Below are positions 35,654-43,850 of a DNA stretch of 64,000 nucleotides, piece after piece. The notes under the pieces are model-generated. The model was not told the DNA's origin. It searched no databases and saw nothing but the letters and a program-made list of their open reading frames with translations. This DNA comes from an uncultured Flavobacteriales bacterium. GTDB taxonomy: Bacteria > Bacteroidota > Bacteroidia > Flavobacteriales_D > Sanyastnellaceae. The stretch covers positions 217,817-281,816 of the forward strand of contig CALKGQ010000011.1 of NCBI GenBank assembly GCA_938085425.1, given 5' to 3'. A program made the position numbers and the translations under genes. Every line of letters begins with the position of its first letter. The first letter of the stretch is position 1.

Positions 35654-36811
35654 ATGCGTGGCGAAGATACGTGGAGGTGCCCTCCCGATGGTTGGCTTGT
35701 CCTTGGCTTGATGAGCGGGACGTCCGTGGATGGCCTCGATGTGGCCATGACCAGAGTGCAGGCAACTCACAAAGGGGGACATGCCCGTTCACCAGAATCT
35801 TATCAATGGGATGTGAAGTTGGAAGCGTTCACGACGTTGGACTACCCGTCCGAGTTGCGGTCCTCGCTTTGGGGTGCGATGGAATTGCCTGCAGAGGAGT
35901 TGGCCGCTTTGGATTGGCATTGGTCGCGCTGGTCTGGACAGGCGGTTCTCCACTGGTTGAGCGAATGCGGCCACCCTCGTCCCCATCTCGTCTCTTCCCA
36001 TGGCCACACAGTGTTCCATCGTCCTGAGCATGGATGGACCCTGCAGTTGGGTTGTGGCGCCACTTTGCATGCGGTTCTCGAGGCGCCCGTGGTCCATGAC
36101 CTTCGGCGCTTGGATGTGGCCTTGGGGGGGCAAGGGGCCCCACTGGTGCCTTTGGCCGACAAGCTGTTGTTTGGCACTTGGGATGCGGCATTGAACCTGG
36201 GTGGTTTTGCCAATGTGAGCTTGGACGATGCCAATGGCCAAAGGGTGGCTTGGGATGTGGGGCCTGCAAATTTGCTGCTGAACCATCTTGTCAAGCCATT
36301 GGGGATGGACATGGACCGAGATGGCGCTTTGGCTGCTGAAGGCCGGGTGGATGCCAATTTGCTCAAGTCATGGCAATCCCTATCCTACCACGAAATGGCG
36401 CCGCCCAAAAGTCTTGGCCGAGAGTGGTTGGAAAAGGAGGTGATTCCAGTCCTCGCCTCTCATGATCGCCTTCCGGTGCAAGATGTTTTGGCGACTGCTG
36501 TGGCTTACATCGCGGACATGGTGGTCCAGGAATTGCCCGCTGGGATGGGGGTTTTGGTGACGGGCGGAGGGGCATTCAATGGCACGCTGATGGAGGCCTT
36601 GCGTCAGAAAGGAAAGGCCAAGCGCTTGTCTTGGCATCTGCCAGATCCTTCCATGATTCACGGGAAGGAGGCCTACGTGTTTGCGTGGTTGGGGCTGCTT
36701 CGATGGCTGGGCATGACCAACACCTTGGCATCCGTCACAGGGGCCCAAAAAGCTTCCGCAGGAGGCGCTCTTTGGGGTCCAGGTCCCCATGAGGTGGACA
36801 GGTCGGCATGA
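35654..36811 (+). CDS. anmK: anhydro-N-acetylmuramic acid kinase
   Basis: A 385-residue sugar kinase of the ASKHA fold. It hydrolyses the anhydro ring and phosphorylates 1,6-anhydro-MurNAc to MurNAc-6-phosphate in peptidoglycan recycling. Signatures: 'LVLGLMSGTSVDGLDVAM' near the start, 'SHGHTVFHRPEHGWTLQLG', 'DLRRLDVALGGQGAPLVPLAD', 'LNLGGFANVS', 'WDVGPANLLLN', and 'VLVTGGGAFNGTLMEALR'. I choose ATG 35654 from promoter spacing; ATG 35633 adds seven residues. The amino acid dehydrogenase follows 40 bases later. Confidence 0.94.
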   Translation: MRGEDTWRCPPDGWLVLGLMSGTSVDGLDVAMTRVQATHKGGHARSPESYQWDVKLEAFTTLDYPSELRSSLWGAMELPAEELAALDWHWSRWSGQAVLHWLSECGHPRPHLVSSHGHTVFHRPEHGWTLQLGCGATLHAVLEAPVVHDLRRLDVALGGQGAPLVPLADKLLFGTWDAALNLGGFANVSLDDANGQRVAWDVGPANLLLNHLVKPLGMDMDRDGALAAEGRVDANLLKSWQSLSYHEMAPPKSLGREWLEKEVIPVLASHDRLPVQDVLATAVAYIADMVVQELPAGMGVLVTGGGAFNGTLMEALRQKGKAKRLSWHLPDPSMIHGKEAYVFAWLGLLRWLGMTNTLASVTGAQKASAGGALWGPGPHEVDRSA

Positions 36812-36820
36812 GGTTTGGCC

Positions 36821-36828
36821 TAACTTCG
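36821..36828 (+). promoter_or_regulatory. -7 promoter element TAACTTCG for the amino acid dehydrogenase gene
   Basis: A TAnnTTCG element 10 bases after the anmK stop and 23 bases before ATG 36852. Confidence 0.55.
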
Positions 36829-36851
36829 CGGTCCCCTCCACACCCCTTGTC

Positions 36852-38081
36852 ATGAAAGACCTCCTGAAATCCTACGAAAACCGCGCACCTGAAATTGTTT
36901 TCGCGTGGAAAGACCATGAGACAGAAGCCCGTGGCTGGGTGGTCATTCACTCGTTGCGCGGAGGCGCCGCAGGCGGTGGTACCCGGATGAGGAAGGGGTT
37001 GGACCAGAGGGAGGTGGAGAGCTTGGCCAAAACCATGGAGGTCAAGTTTACAGTGTCCGGTCCCCACATTGGAGGAGCGAAAAGCGGCATTGATTTTGAC
37101 CCCAACGATCCCAGAAAAAAGGGTGTCTTGGCGCGCTGGTACAAGGCAGTCACGCCTTTGTTGAAGCATTACTATGGAACCGGTGGCGACTTGAATGTCG
37201 ACGAGATCCACGAAGTCATCCCCATGACCGAAGCCAATGGCGTGTGGCACCCGCAAGAGGGCGTGTTCAGCGGCCACTTCCAGCCCAATGAAGCCCAAAA
37301 GGTCAGGCGCATTGGCAACCTCCGCCAAGGGGTGTCCCAAGCGGTGGAAGACCCCTCCATCAGTCCAGATGTGTCGAGAAAGTTCCGCGTAGCCGACTTG
37401 ATCACGGGCTATGGCGTGAGCGAATCGGTGCGTCATTATTACGACTTGAAAGGCTCAAGTGTGGAGGGCAAGCGGGTCGTGGTGCAGGGTTGGGGAAATG
37501 TAGGGGCGGCGGCGGCCTATTACCTGGCACGCGACGGCGCCTCGATTGTGGGCATCATCGACCGGGTCGGGGGAGTGATGTGTCCCGAGGGGTTGGGTTT
37601 TGACGAGGTCAAGGCCTTGTTTTTGGCCAAAGAAGGCAACGCACTTCGGACCTCAAATCTGCTCGATTTCCGAGAAGTGAACGAACAGATTTGGGACATG
37701 GATGCCGAGGTTTTCTTGCCTTGTGCGGCGAGCCGTTTGGTGACCCAAAATCAAGTAGAGCGTTTGGCGAATTCGGGGGTGGAAGTCATCTCTTCAGGGG
37801 CCAACGTTCCGTTTGCCGATTTGGAAATCTTTTACGGTGCCATTGCCGAGTATGCCGACGAACGGATGGCCGTCATCCCAGACTTTATTGCCAATTGCGG
37901 CATGGCCCGTGTGTTTGCTTATTTGATGGGCGATGAAGACGTGGACATGTCCGATGCGGCCATTTTTGAGGACACGAGCTCGGTCATCCGAGAAGCCCTC
38001 GCCAAGGTGCTCGACGGAAGCGACACCAACACCCATGTGACCGCCAAAGCGTTTGAGCGGGCCTTGGGCTTCTTGGTGTGA
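36852..38081 (+). CDS. Glu/Leu/Phe/Val-type amino acid dehydrogenase
   Basis: A 409-residue NAD(P)-dependent dehydrogenase of the ELFV family, interconverting an L-amino acid and its 2-oxo acid. The substrate domain has 'HSLRGGAAGGGTRM', 'TVSGPHIGGAKSGIDFDP' with the catalytic Lys, and 'GTGGDLNVDEIHEV'. The cofactor domain contains 'GKRVVVQGWGNVGAAAAYYL' (Rossmann loop), then 'LPCAASRLVTQNQ' and 'IPDFIANCGMARVF'. The sequence resembles Leu/Phe dehydrogenase-like proteins in Bacteroidota more than classical glutamate dehydrogenase; substrate specificity cannot be read with certainty. Start ATG 36852 is the first that gives the family N-terminus. Confidence 0.9.
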   Translation: MKDLLKSYENRAPEIVFAWKDHETEARGWVVIHSLRGGAAGGGTRMRKGLDQREVESLAKTMEVKFTVSGPHIGGAKSGIDFDPNDPRKKGVLARWYKAVTPLLKHYYGTGGDLNVDEIHEVIPMTEANGVWHPQEGVFSGHFQPNEAQKVRRIGNLRQGVSQAVEDPSISPDVSRKFRVADLITGYGVSESVRHYYDLKGSSVEGKRVVVQGWGNVGAAAAYYLARDGASIVGIIDRVGGVMCPEGLGFDEVKALFLAKEGNALRTSNLLDFREVNEQIWDMDAEVFLPCAASRLVTQNQVERLANSGVEVISSGANVPFADLEIFYGAIAEYADERMAVIPDFIANCGMARVFAYLMGDEDVDMSDAAIFEDTSSVIREALAKVLDGSDTNTHVTAKAFERALGFLV

Positions 38082-38148
38082 CAAAAGAGCCATCTTGATG
38101 GGTGGCCGCGAACAATGCGCCTCATCTTGCGATTAGAATTCAACGACC

Positions 38149-39525
38149 ATGGACATTTTCATTCTCGCCGTTTTTGTGATGGGCTATGTATTCATTGCCC
38201 TTGAACACAACATCCACATCGACAAAGCAGGTTCAGCCCTTGTGACGGGCACCCTGTGCTGGGCCATTTTTGTACTAGGGACCCACGAAGTCCCCGCCCA
38301 CATGGCTTCACAATTCGAGGCGTTCATGGCCAGCGGCCATGGCGGCGGGCATTCTGGTCTTGCGGCATTTTTCGAACACCGCTTGTTGCACCACATGGAG
38401 GAGATTGCATCGATCCTGTTCTTTTTGATGGGGGCGATGACCATTGTGGAATTGGTGGATGCGCATGAAGGTTTCAGGGTTATCACGGACAGAATCACCA
38501 CGCGCAACAAGGTCAAAATGCTTTGGATTGTTTGCGTCCTGACGTTCTTCTTTTCTGCGTTGCTGGACAATTTGACCACCTCCATTGTCATGGTGTCCTT
38601 GTTGCGAAAGTTGATCGATGACAGACAAACGAGGTGGCTCTTTGCCGGCATGGTGGTGGTGGCCGCAAACGCAGGTGGCGCTTGGTCGCCAATAGGGGAT
38701 GTGACGACGACCATGTTGTGGATTGGGGGCCAGTTGACCACAGGCACCATCATTGCCAACTTGATTTTGCCCAGCATCGTTTGCTTGCTCGTCCCTCTCA
38801 GTTTGCTGAGTTTTCGGTTGAACGGCGACATCGACCGTCCGGCCCAAGAGAAGGAGGAGGAATGGGACCCAACCACCCCTTTTGAACGGAATTTGGTGTT
38901 TGCAGCTGGGGTGGCAGGATTGTTGTTTGTGCCGTTGTTCAAGACGGTCACCCACTTGCCTCCCTTCATGGGAATGATGATGAGCCTGGGTCTGTTGTGG
39001 ATGCTCACGGAGCGCTTGCACCGCTCGAAAAACCATGAAGCCAAACAGCACCTTACGGTGGTGGGTGTCCTGCGACACATTGATTCCGCATCGGTGCTCT
39101 TCTTCCTCGGGATTTTGTTGGCGGTGGCCGCCCTTCAGGAGGCAGGTCATTTGATTTTGGCGGCAGAAGGGCTACGCGCTGGTCTCGACAACGTCTACCT
39201 CATCGACATGGCCATTGGCCTGCTCAGTGCCATCGTGGACAATGTGCCCCTTGTGGCGGCAAGCATGGGGATGTACGATGTGGTGGCCGTGGATGCGGTG
39301 ACAGATGCATGGTCGGCCATGTTTGTGCAAGACGGCATTTTTTGGCAATTCCTCGCATACTGCGCCGGAACGGGGGGGTCGGCATTGATCATTGGTTCGG
39401 CTGCTGGGGTTGCGGTCATGGGGCTTGAACGCATTGATTTCGTGTGGTACCTCAAGAAAATCAGCTTGTTGGCCATCCTCGGTTACTTGGCGGGAGCTGG
39501 CGTGTACGTCTTGATGTTTGCCTGA
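38149..39525 (+). CDS. nhaD: Na+/H+ antiporter, NhaD family
   Basis: A 458-residue inner-membrane antiporter with about 11-12 hydrophobic segments, exporting sodium in exchange for protons. Family marks are 'ALEHNIHIDKAGSALVTGTL' in the first helices, 'SALLDNLTTSIVMVSLLRK' with the Asp in a transmembrane segment, 'VVVAANAGGAWSPIGDVTTTMLWI', and the mirrored 'LLSAIVDNVPLVAASMGMY' and 'GTGGSALIIGSAAGVAVMG'. A His-rich hydrophilic loop occurs at about residues 60-85. A weak -7-like CATCTTGC lies at 38123. A marine or otherwise sodium-rich habitat would fit. Confidence 0.92.
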   Translation: MDIFILAVFVMGYVFIALEHNIHIDKAGSALVTGTLCWAIFVLGTHEVPAHMASQFEAFMASGHGGGHSGLAAFFEHRLLHHMEEIASILFFLMGAMTIVELVDAHEGFRVITDRITTRNKVKMLWIVCVLTFFFSALLDNLTTSIVMVSLLRKLIDDRQTRWLFAGMVVVAANAGGAWSPIGDVTTTMLWIGGQLTTGTIIANLILPSIVCLLVPLSLLSFRLNGDIDRPAQEKEEEWDPTTPFERNLVFAAGVAGLLFVPLFKTVTHLPPFMGMMMSLGLLWMLTERLHRSKNHEAKQHLTVVGVLRHIDSASVLFFLGILLAVAALQEAGHLILAAEGLRAGLDNVYLIDMAIGLLSAIVDNVPLVAASMGMYDVVAVDAVTDAWSAMFVQDGIFWQFLAYCAGTGGSALIIGSAAGVAVMGLERIDFVWYLKKISLLAILGYLAGAGVYVLMFA

Positions 39526-39650
39526 TTTCGACCACAGGCAAGACGGCGTCTTTGTGAACCCGTCTCTTTGAATAACTGAAGGAGAACCCCATCAGGGGAC
39601 CCAATAATCTAGGGAACTTGTACGTTCAACCCTGGAACCCCTTTCTCCTC

Positions 39651-40355
39651 ATGTCATCCATTCTGGTTTCTTTCTTGCTCCAAGTGCCCAACGCGGCCAC
39701 TGAAGTGTCCACAGCCGAAGTCTCGGAGGTCGATGTCAACGTTTTGCAGCTGCTTATGGAAGGCGGTTGGTACATCATGTTGCCCTTGGCCTTGATGAGC
39801 CTCATCGGGATGTATGTGTTTTTTGAGCGCTTCTTTGCCATCCGAAAAGCCGACAAAGTGAGCCCCGACTTCATGAACCGCCTCAAGGATTACATCTCTC
39901 AAGGTCAATTGTCAAGCGCGAGGAATTTGTGTGCGGACAGCAACACGCCGTTGGGCCGAATGTTGGACAAGGGCATCAGTCGCATTGGCAAGCCATTGAA
40001 AGACATCAGCGTGGCCATTGAAAATGTGGGGAAGCTGGAGATTTTTCGATTGGAGAAAAATCTCAGCACCCTGGCCACAGTGGCTGGTGCCGCCCCCATG
40101 GTGGGCTTCTTGGGAACAGTCATTGGTATGGTGAATGTGTTCTTGGACATGGAAGCTGCTGGCACGGTGCAGGTGAGCGACATTTCATCGGGCACCAAGC
40201 AGGCCATGATCACCACCATTGTGGGGTTGATTGTGGGGATTTTGGCCTTCATGGCTTACAACCACTTGGTCAGTCGGGTGAGCCATGTGGTCCACCGCAT
40301 GGAGGCGAACAGCTTGGAATTTATCGACATTCTCGAAGAACCTGCACGCGGATGA
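39651..40355 (+). CDS. exbB: ExbB/TolQ/MotA-type proton channel protein
   Basis: A 234-residue inner-membrane protein energising a TonB-like system with its ExbD partner. Three transmembrane helices are visible, at about residues 40-60, 135-160 and 175-200. The conserved core is 'LSTLATVAGAAPMVGFLGTVIGMVNVFLDM' split over helix 2, and 'ISSGTKQAMITTIVGLIVGILAFMAYN' in helix 3. Start ATG 39651 is used; a TTG at 39618 is in frame. The stop overlaps the exbD ATG by 4 bases. The 125-base gap upstream contains no gene. Confidence 0.92.
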   Translation: MSSILVSFLLQVPNAATEVSTAEVSEVDVNVLQLLMEGGWYIMLPLALMSLIGMYVFFERFFAIRKADKVSPDFMNRLKDYISQGQLSSARNLCADSNTPLGRMLDKGISRIGKPLKDISVAIENVGKLEIFRLEKNLSTLATVAGAAPMVGFLGTVIGMVNVFLDMEAAGTVQVSDISSGTKQAMITTIVGLIVGILAFMAYNHLVSRVSHVVHRMEANSLEFIDILEEPARG

Positions 40356-40756
40356 ACCTCGGCCAACGCAACAAAGTCAGTGTGACGGGGAACATGTCTT
40401 CCATGACGGACCTCGTCTTCTTGCTGCTCATTTTTTTCGTGATTTTGTCCACCTTGGTGAGCAACGGTGTGAACGTGGATTTGCCCACGTCCAAAGGGAC
40501 CACCTCTGTCACTTCCAGACTGACGGTCAGCATCCAAGCCGATGGTTCTTACCATTTGAATGGGGAAGTCCGACCCATTTCACGAGAGGATCTTGAGCCC
40601 AAGTTGAAATTGGAAATGGACAAGCAGACGGAGAAGGTTGTTTACCTGCAAGTGGACAAAAGTGTGCCCACTGGTCAGACCGTGGACTTGATTGGCATGG
40701 CCAAGGCCAACCAGTGGAAAATCATGCTGGGGTCCAATCCATCACAAGGCGATTGA
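40352..40756 (+). CDS. exbD: ExbD/TolR-type biopolymer transport protein
   Basis: A 134-residue protein with one transmembrane helix (about 18-38) containing the channel Asp in 'MTDLVFLLLIFFVILSTLV' and a periplasmic domain 'VYLQVDKSVPTGQTVDLIGM'. It forms the proton channel with ExbB. It overlaps exbB by 4 bases (ATGA) and is followed by the TonB-like gene after 7 bases, so the three form a complete energy-transduction unit for outer-membrane import. Confidence 0.93.
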   Translation: MNLGQRNKVSVTGNMSSMTDLVFLLLIFFVILSTLVSNGVNVDLPTSKGTTSVTSRLTVSIQADGSYHLNGEVRPISREDLEPKLKLEMDKQTEKVVYLQVDKSVPTGQTVDLIGMAKANQWKIMLGSNPSQGD

Positions 40757-40763
40757 CCTGAAC

Positions 40764-41585
40764 ATGACGGCACAACAGCACCTCGAAGAGGCGCGCCTCG
40801 ACCAAGAGAAGCGCCATCAGCGTCAGGCAGCAGCCTTGAGCGTTTTGCTGTTCTTTGCCGTCCTTGTGGTTTGCTTCTTCCTGACGGCATTCACCATCCA
40901 AGACCCTCCTCCCGGAGAACAATTTGTGGCGGTAGGGTTTGCGGATTTGGGGGCAGATGAGCAAGCCGGTGGCGACACAGAATCTGAGGTGCCCAGCGAG
41001 GTTGTGGAAGAGGCCGTGGAGGAGGCCGTGGCAGCTGCAGAAACGGAGCCAGTGACGCCGGTGGTTGCAGAAGAAGTGGCGACCCAAGAAGAAAGCGAAG
41101 TGGCCGTGCAGTCCCAGCCTGATCCCGACCCCGAACCAGATCCTGAGCCCGATCCTGAGCCTGTGAGGGAGGACCGAACCGCGCATTTGTTCCAATCCCC
41201 AACGCAGTCGTCCTCAGGGGGAGGAGGCAGTCAGGGGGAGAGCGATGGGGTGGGCAACGAGGGAGAGGAAACGGGGAAAATTGACGGTAAAGGGGTGGTG
41301 TCCGGAGACTTTGGAGAGGCGATGTTGAATGGAGGCACCATGATTGGAGAGCCCCAGCTGGACGAGAAGCCCACCCAGGACGGCTCGGTGCGCGTCAACA
41401 TTGTTGTCGACGGAACGGGCAAGGTCATTTTGGCTTCGGCCGACTATCAATCCGCACTGACCACAATCCGCGATTCGCGGCACGTCAAGTTGGCCATTCG
41501 CGCGGCCGAGACGGCTCGATTTGATGGGGATCCCACCAATCCGAGACGCACGGGCTACATCACCATTCGGTTTGACCTCGAGTGA
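40764..41585 (+). CDS. TonB-like energy transducer
   Basis: A 273-residue protein with a cytoplasmic N-terminus of about 22 residues, one transmembrane helix (about 23-45), a long acidic Pro/Glu/Val-rich periplasmic spacer, a short repeat of Asp-Pro/Glu-Pro at about 118-134, a Gly/Ser segment, and a compact C-terminal domain 'SVRVNIVVDGTGKVILASAD ... GYITIRF' like TonB/TolA C-termini. It would pass ExbBD energy to TonB-dependent receptors. ATG 40764 is preferred; earlier in-frame starts fall inside exbD. The stop TGA is at 41583-41585. Confidence 0.85.
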   Translation: MTAQQHLEEARLDQEKRHQRQAAALSVLLFFAVLVVCFFLTAFTIQDPPPGEQFVAVGFADLGADEQAGGDTESEVPSEVVEEAVEEAVAAAETEPVTPVVAEEVATQEESEVAVQSQPDPDPEPDPEPDPEPVREDRTAHLFQSPTQSSSGGGGSQGESDGVGNEGEETGKIDGKGVVSGDFGEAMLNGGTMIGEPQLDEKPTQDGSVRVNIVVDGTGKVILASADYQSALTTIRDSRHVKLAIRAAETARFDGDPTNPRRTGYITIRFDLE

Positions 41586-41586
41586 G

Positions 41587-42855
41587 TTGACATACGAGGC
41601 GGCGGTGCAATGTCTGTACCGTGAGCTGCCCATGTTTCAGCGGGACGGCCCCGCAGCTTACAAGGCGGATTTGTCGGCCACCAAGCGGGTTTGTGCTGCA
41701 TTGGGTCGCCCTGAAAATGATCTGCGGTTTGTGCACGTGGCAGGGACCAACGGCAAGGGAACCGTTTGCCATATGGTGGCCGCTGCCCTGCAGACCCAGG
41801 GCCACAGCGTAGGCCTTTTCACATCTCCGCATTTGATGGATTTTCGAGAGCGCATCCGGGTCAATGGGGCCTGCATCGATGAAGAAGCTGTGACAGCTTT
41901 CGTCCAACGCTGGCAAGCAGCGGATGGGGCATGGGGTTCTCCGTCTTTTTTTGAGTTGACCTTCGGCTTGGCTTTGGACCACTTTCGGGCAGCCCAGTGC
42001 GATGTGGTGGTTTTGGAGACTGGCATGGGGGGGCGCTTGGATTCCACCAATGTGATTCCACGCGCTGAAGTTTGTGTGGTGACCAACATAGGCATGGACC
42101 ACCAGCGGTTTTTGGGCGACAACATCCGGGCCATTGCCAAGGAGAAAGGAGGCATCTTCAAGGATGGTGTGCCAGTGGTCTTGGGCCCCATGCGCCCTGA
42201 GGCCCAATCTGAATTGCTGTCCAGTGCGCTAAGGTCCTCAAGCGAGGTTCACTTTGCCCAAGAGATCCGCCACGATGAAAGTGTGTTGCGACCAAGAGGG
42301 CCAGTGGAGGCGCCGAGCCCTGTGGACGAGGCGAACAGGGCCACAGCGGCCATGACCTTGCGCGTTTTGCAAGGCTTGGGTTGGGTGTTCAGTGACCGTG
42401 CCATCGAAGCGGGCCTCTGGCGTCACAAGGAATGCACGGGGCAGCAAGGGAGGTGGCAGGTGGTCCAGCGAGACAACGGAGCCACCTTGGTGTTGGACGG
42501 AGCCCACAATGTGGACGGCGTCGCCATGGTGGCGCAAAAGGTGGCGGAATTGGTCCAAGAACATGGAGGGCAACTGCATGTGGTATGGGGGTGTGTGGGG
42601 GACAAGCCCCTTGAAGAGGTGTTGGCTTTGCTGCCTCAAGACGCCCAATGGCACTGGTGTGCTGCGGACCTCCCCAGGTCGTTGTCGCCCCATGATTTGT
42701 CCCTTGTTGCACTCGACCATGGGCTGCAGGGCAACGTGCATCCTTCGGTGAAGGACGCGTTGGGCGAGGCCCTTGATGCCGCACTGGCTCGGGATGTGGT
42801 GTGGGTGGGCGGGAGCCTTTTTGTGGTGGGAGAGGCCCTTCAATCGCTTGCATGA
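41587..42855 (+). CDS. folC: folylpolyglutamate synthase / dihydrofolate synthase
   Basis: A 422-residue Mur-ligase-fold enzyme that adds glutamate to folates. The P-loop is 'VHVAGTNGKGTVCHMV' at about 50-65, followed by 'GLFTSPHLMDFRERIRVNG', 'ETGMGGRLDSTNV', 'TNIGMDHQRFLGD' and 'LDGAHNVDG'. I place the start at TTG 41587, giving MTYEAAVQCLYRELPMFQRD, because FolC proteins normally begin MxYxEAxxxLxxxLPMFxRxG. The ATG at 41521 would force a 65-base overlap and a foreign N-terminus. The TTG is 1 base after the TonB-like stop. A hairpin terminator follows. Confidence 0.93.
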   Translation: MTYEAAVQCLYRELPMFQRDGPAAYKADLSATKRVCAALGRPENDLRFVHVAGTNGKGTVCHMVAAALQTQGHSVGLFTSPHLMDFRERIRVNGACIDEEAVTAFVQRWQAADGAWGSPSFFELTFGLALDHFRAAQCDVVVLETGMGGRLDSTNVIPRAEVCVVTNIGMDHQRFLGDNIRAIAKEKGGIFKDGVPVVLGPMRPEAQSELLSSALRSSSEVHFAQEIRHDESVLRPRGPVEAPSPVDEANRATAAMTLRVLQGLGWVFSDRAIEAGLWRHKECTGQQGRWQVVQRDNGATLVLDGAHNVDGVAMVAQKVAELVQEHGGQLHVVWGCVGDKPLEEVLALLPQDAQWHWCAADLPRSLSPHDLSLVALDHGLQGNVHPSVKDALGEALDAALARDVVWVGGSLFVVGEALQSLA

Positions 42856-42882
42856 AAAAAGCAGGCACATGGCCTGCTTTTT
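42855..42882. terminator. bidirectional hairpin terminator between folC and tRNA-Val
   Basis: Stem GCAGGC (42861-42866) / GCCTGC (42872-42877) flanked by six A on the left and five T on the right, so it can end folC on plus and the tRNA transcript on minus. Confidence 0.85.
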
Positions 42883-42883
42883 G

Positions 42884-42958
42884 TGGGCGGTGAGGGACTC
42901 GAACCCCCGACCCCCTCGGTGTAAACGAGGTGCTCTGAACCAGCTGAGCTAACCGCCC
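42884..42958 (-). tRNA. tRNA-Val (anticodon TAC)
   Basis: A 75-base cloverleaf. The acceptor stem is GGGCGGT/ACCGCCC with discriminator A, the D loop begins TAGCTCAGCTGG, the anticodon stem-loop is CCTCG-TTTACAC-CGAGG, and the T loop has GGTTCGAGTC. CCA is not encoded. A minus-strand -7 element TATCTTCG ends 7 bases upstream of the mature 5' end. Confidence 0.96.
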
Positions 42959-42965
42959 GGGACCG

Positions 42966-42973
42966 CGAAGATA
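42966..42973 (-). promoter_or_regulatory. -7 promoter element TATCTTCG for tRNA-Val
   Basis: Minus strand, ending 7 bases before the tRNA 5' end, so the start site would fall close to the mature end. It lies 7 bp from the plus-strand element at 42981. Confidence 0.6.
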
Positions 42974-42980
42974 GCGCACG

Positions 42981-42988
42981 TACATTTG
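42981..42988 (+). promoter_or_regulatory. -7 promoter element TACATTTG, leaderless methyltransferase start
   Basis: Exact TAnnTTTG match ending 4 bases before ATG 42993. Confidence 0.68.
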
Positions 42989-42992
42989 ACCC

Positions 42993-43826
42993 ATGAGCAC
43001 GTGGCGCGATTGTTGGGGTTGTGTGGTGGACAACCGTTGGGTATCGCCTTGGTCGGGTCGGTCGTGGAGGCGTTTGCATTCTCCAATGCTCTACATGTGG
43101 GGCCGGGCATTGCAGGCCCAGTCCAAGCACTGGCCAGAGGGCAAGGATGTGTTTCAACCCTTGGTGAACGATCATGACTTGTTCGCCCATCGGAAGCAAT
43201 TGTTGTCGCACAAAGGGACCCTGCAAAGGCTGGACCTTGGAGCGGGTCCAAGACGTGGCCGCAGGTCATCGCCTGGTTTGCAAGAAGTGAAAATCTCTCG
43301 ATTGGCCAAGCAGTCCTTGACCCCGTTGAATGATGTCCAAGGCATGGTCCGATGGCTGAGGACCATTTCATCCCACGGGCGGATTTTGGAATTGGGGACT
43401 TCCCTGGGGATTACGGCAGCGCATTTTGCACAATCGGGTTGGGAGGTGGAAACATGGGAAGGGTGTCCCGCGACCCTTGATTTTGCGCGCAAGTCATGGC
43501 GCGCCATGGGCTGTGAATCTTCTGTCCTAGGGCGGCAAGGTGACTTTGCGGATTTGCTGGCCCGTTGCGCGCCGGACGAATGCTGGGACGTTGTCTTTTT
43601 GGATGGCCACCACTCCTTCGATGCCACCGTACACTTGGCGGACAGATTGGCCCAGCACACAACGACCGCGTTGGTTGTGGATGACATTGCATGGAGTCCG
43701 GGCATGCACCGCGCTTGGCGGTCGCTTCAGCAAGATGTCCGTTGGGACCTTTCTTTTTCTTGGAGAGGAAGGGGGTTTCTTGTCAAGGCACCTGGCATGC
43801 GCCGCCAGAAATGGCGTTTGGCCTAA
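42993..43826 (+). CDS. class I SAM-dependent methyltransferase-like protein
   Basis: A 277-residue protein. A basic, Trp-rich N-terminal part of about 95 residues precedes a Rossmann methyltransferase-like core: motif I 'GRILELGTSLGITAAHFAQSG' split over about 129-149, an acidic Glu after strand 2 ('VETWEGCP'), and 'WDVVFLDGHHSFDAT' then 'ALVVDDIAWSPGMHRAW'. The FLDG-H-x-F-D pattern resembles O-methyltransferases and putative sugar or lipid methyltransferases. The substrate is unknown. Start 42993 is fixed by the -7 element. It is divergent from tRNA-Val and followed 24 bases later by a small secreted protein gene. Confidence 0.75.
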   Translation: MSTWRDCWGCVVDNRWVSPWSGRSWRRLHSPMLYMWGRALQAQSKHWPEGKDVFQPLVNDHDLFAHRKQLLSHKGTLQRLDLGAGPRRGRRSSPGLQEVKISRLAKQSLTPLNDVQGMVRWLRTISSHGRILELGTSLGITAAHFAQSGWEVETWEGCPATLDFARKSWRAMGCESSVLGRQGDFADLLARCAPDECWDVVFLDGHHSFDATVHLADRLAQHTTTALVVDDIAWSPGMHRAWRSLQQDVRWDLSFSWRGRGFLVKAPGMRRQKWRLA

Positions 43827-43831
43827 CTTGC
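43824..43831 (+). promoter_or_regulatory. -7-like element TAACTTGC before the small secreted protein gene
   Basis: A TAnnTTGC variant that overlaps the methyltransferase stop codon and lies 19 bases before ATG 43851. Confidence 0.45.
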
Positions 43832-43850
43832 AATTTCTAAACGACCAACG

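Noticed and set aside
39535..39600. Short hairpins AAGACG/CGTCTT and CCCC/GGGG upstream of exbB
   Set aside because: Stems are too short and no terminator or riboswitch pattern is complete.
41116..41165. Asp-Pro/Glu-Pro coding repeat as a mobile or unstable repeat
   Set aside because: It is a normal spacer of a TonB-like protein; copy number is low.
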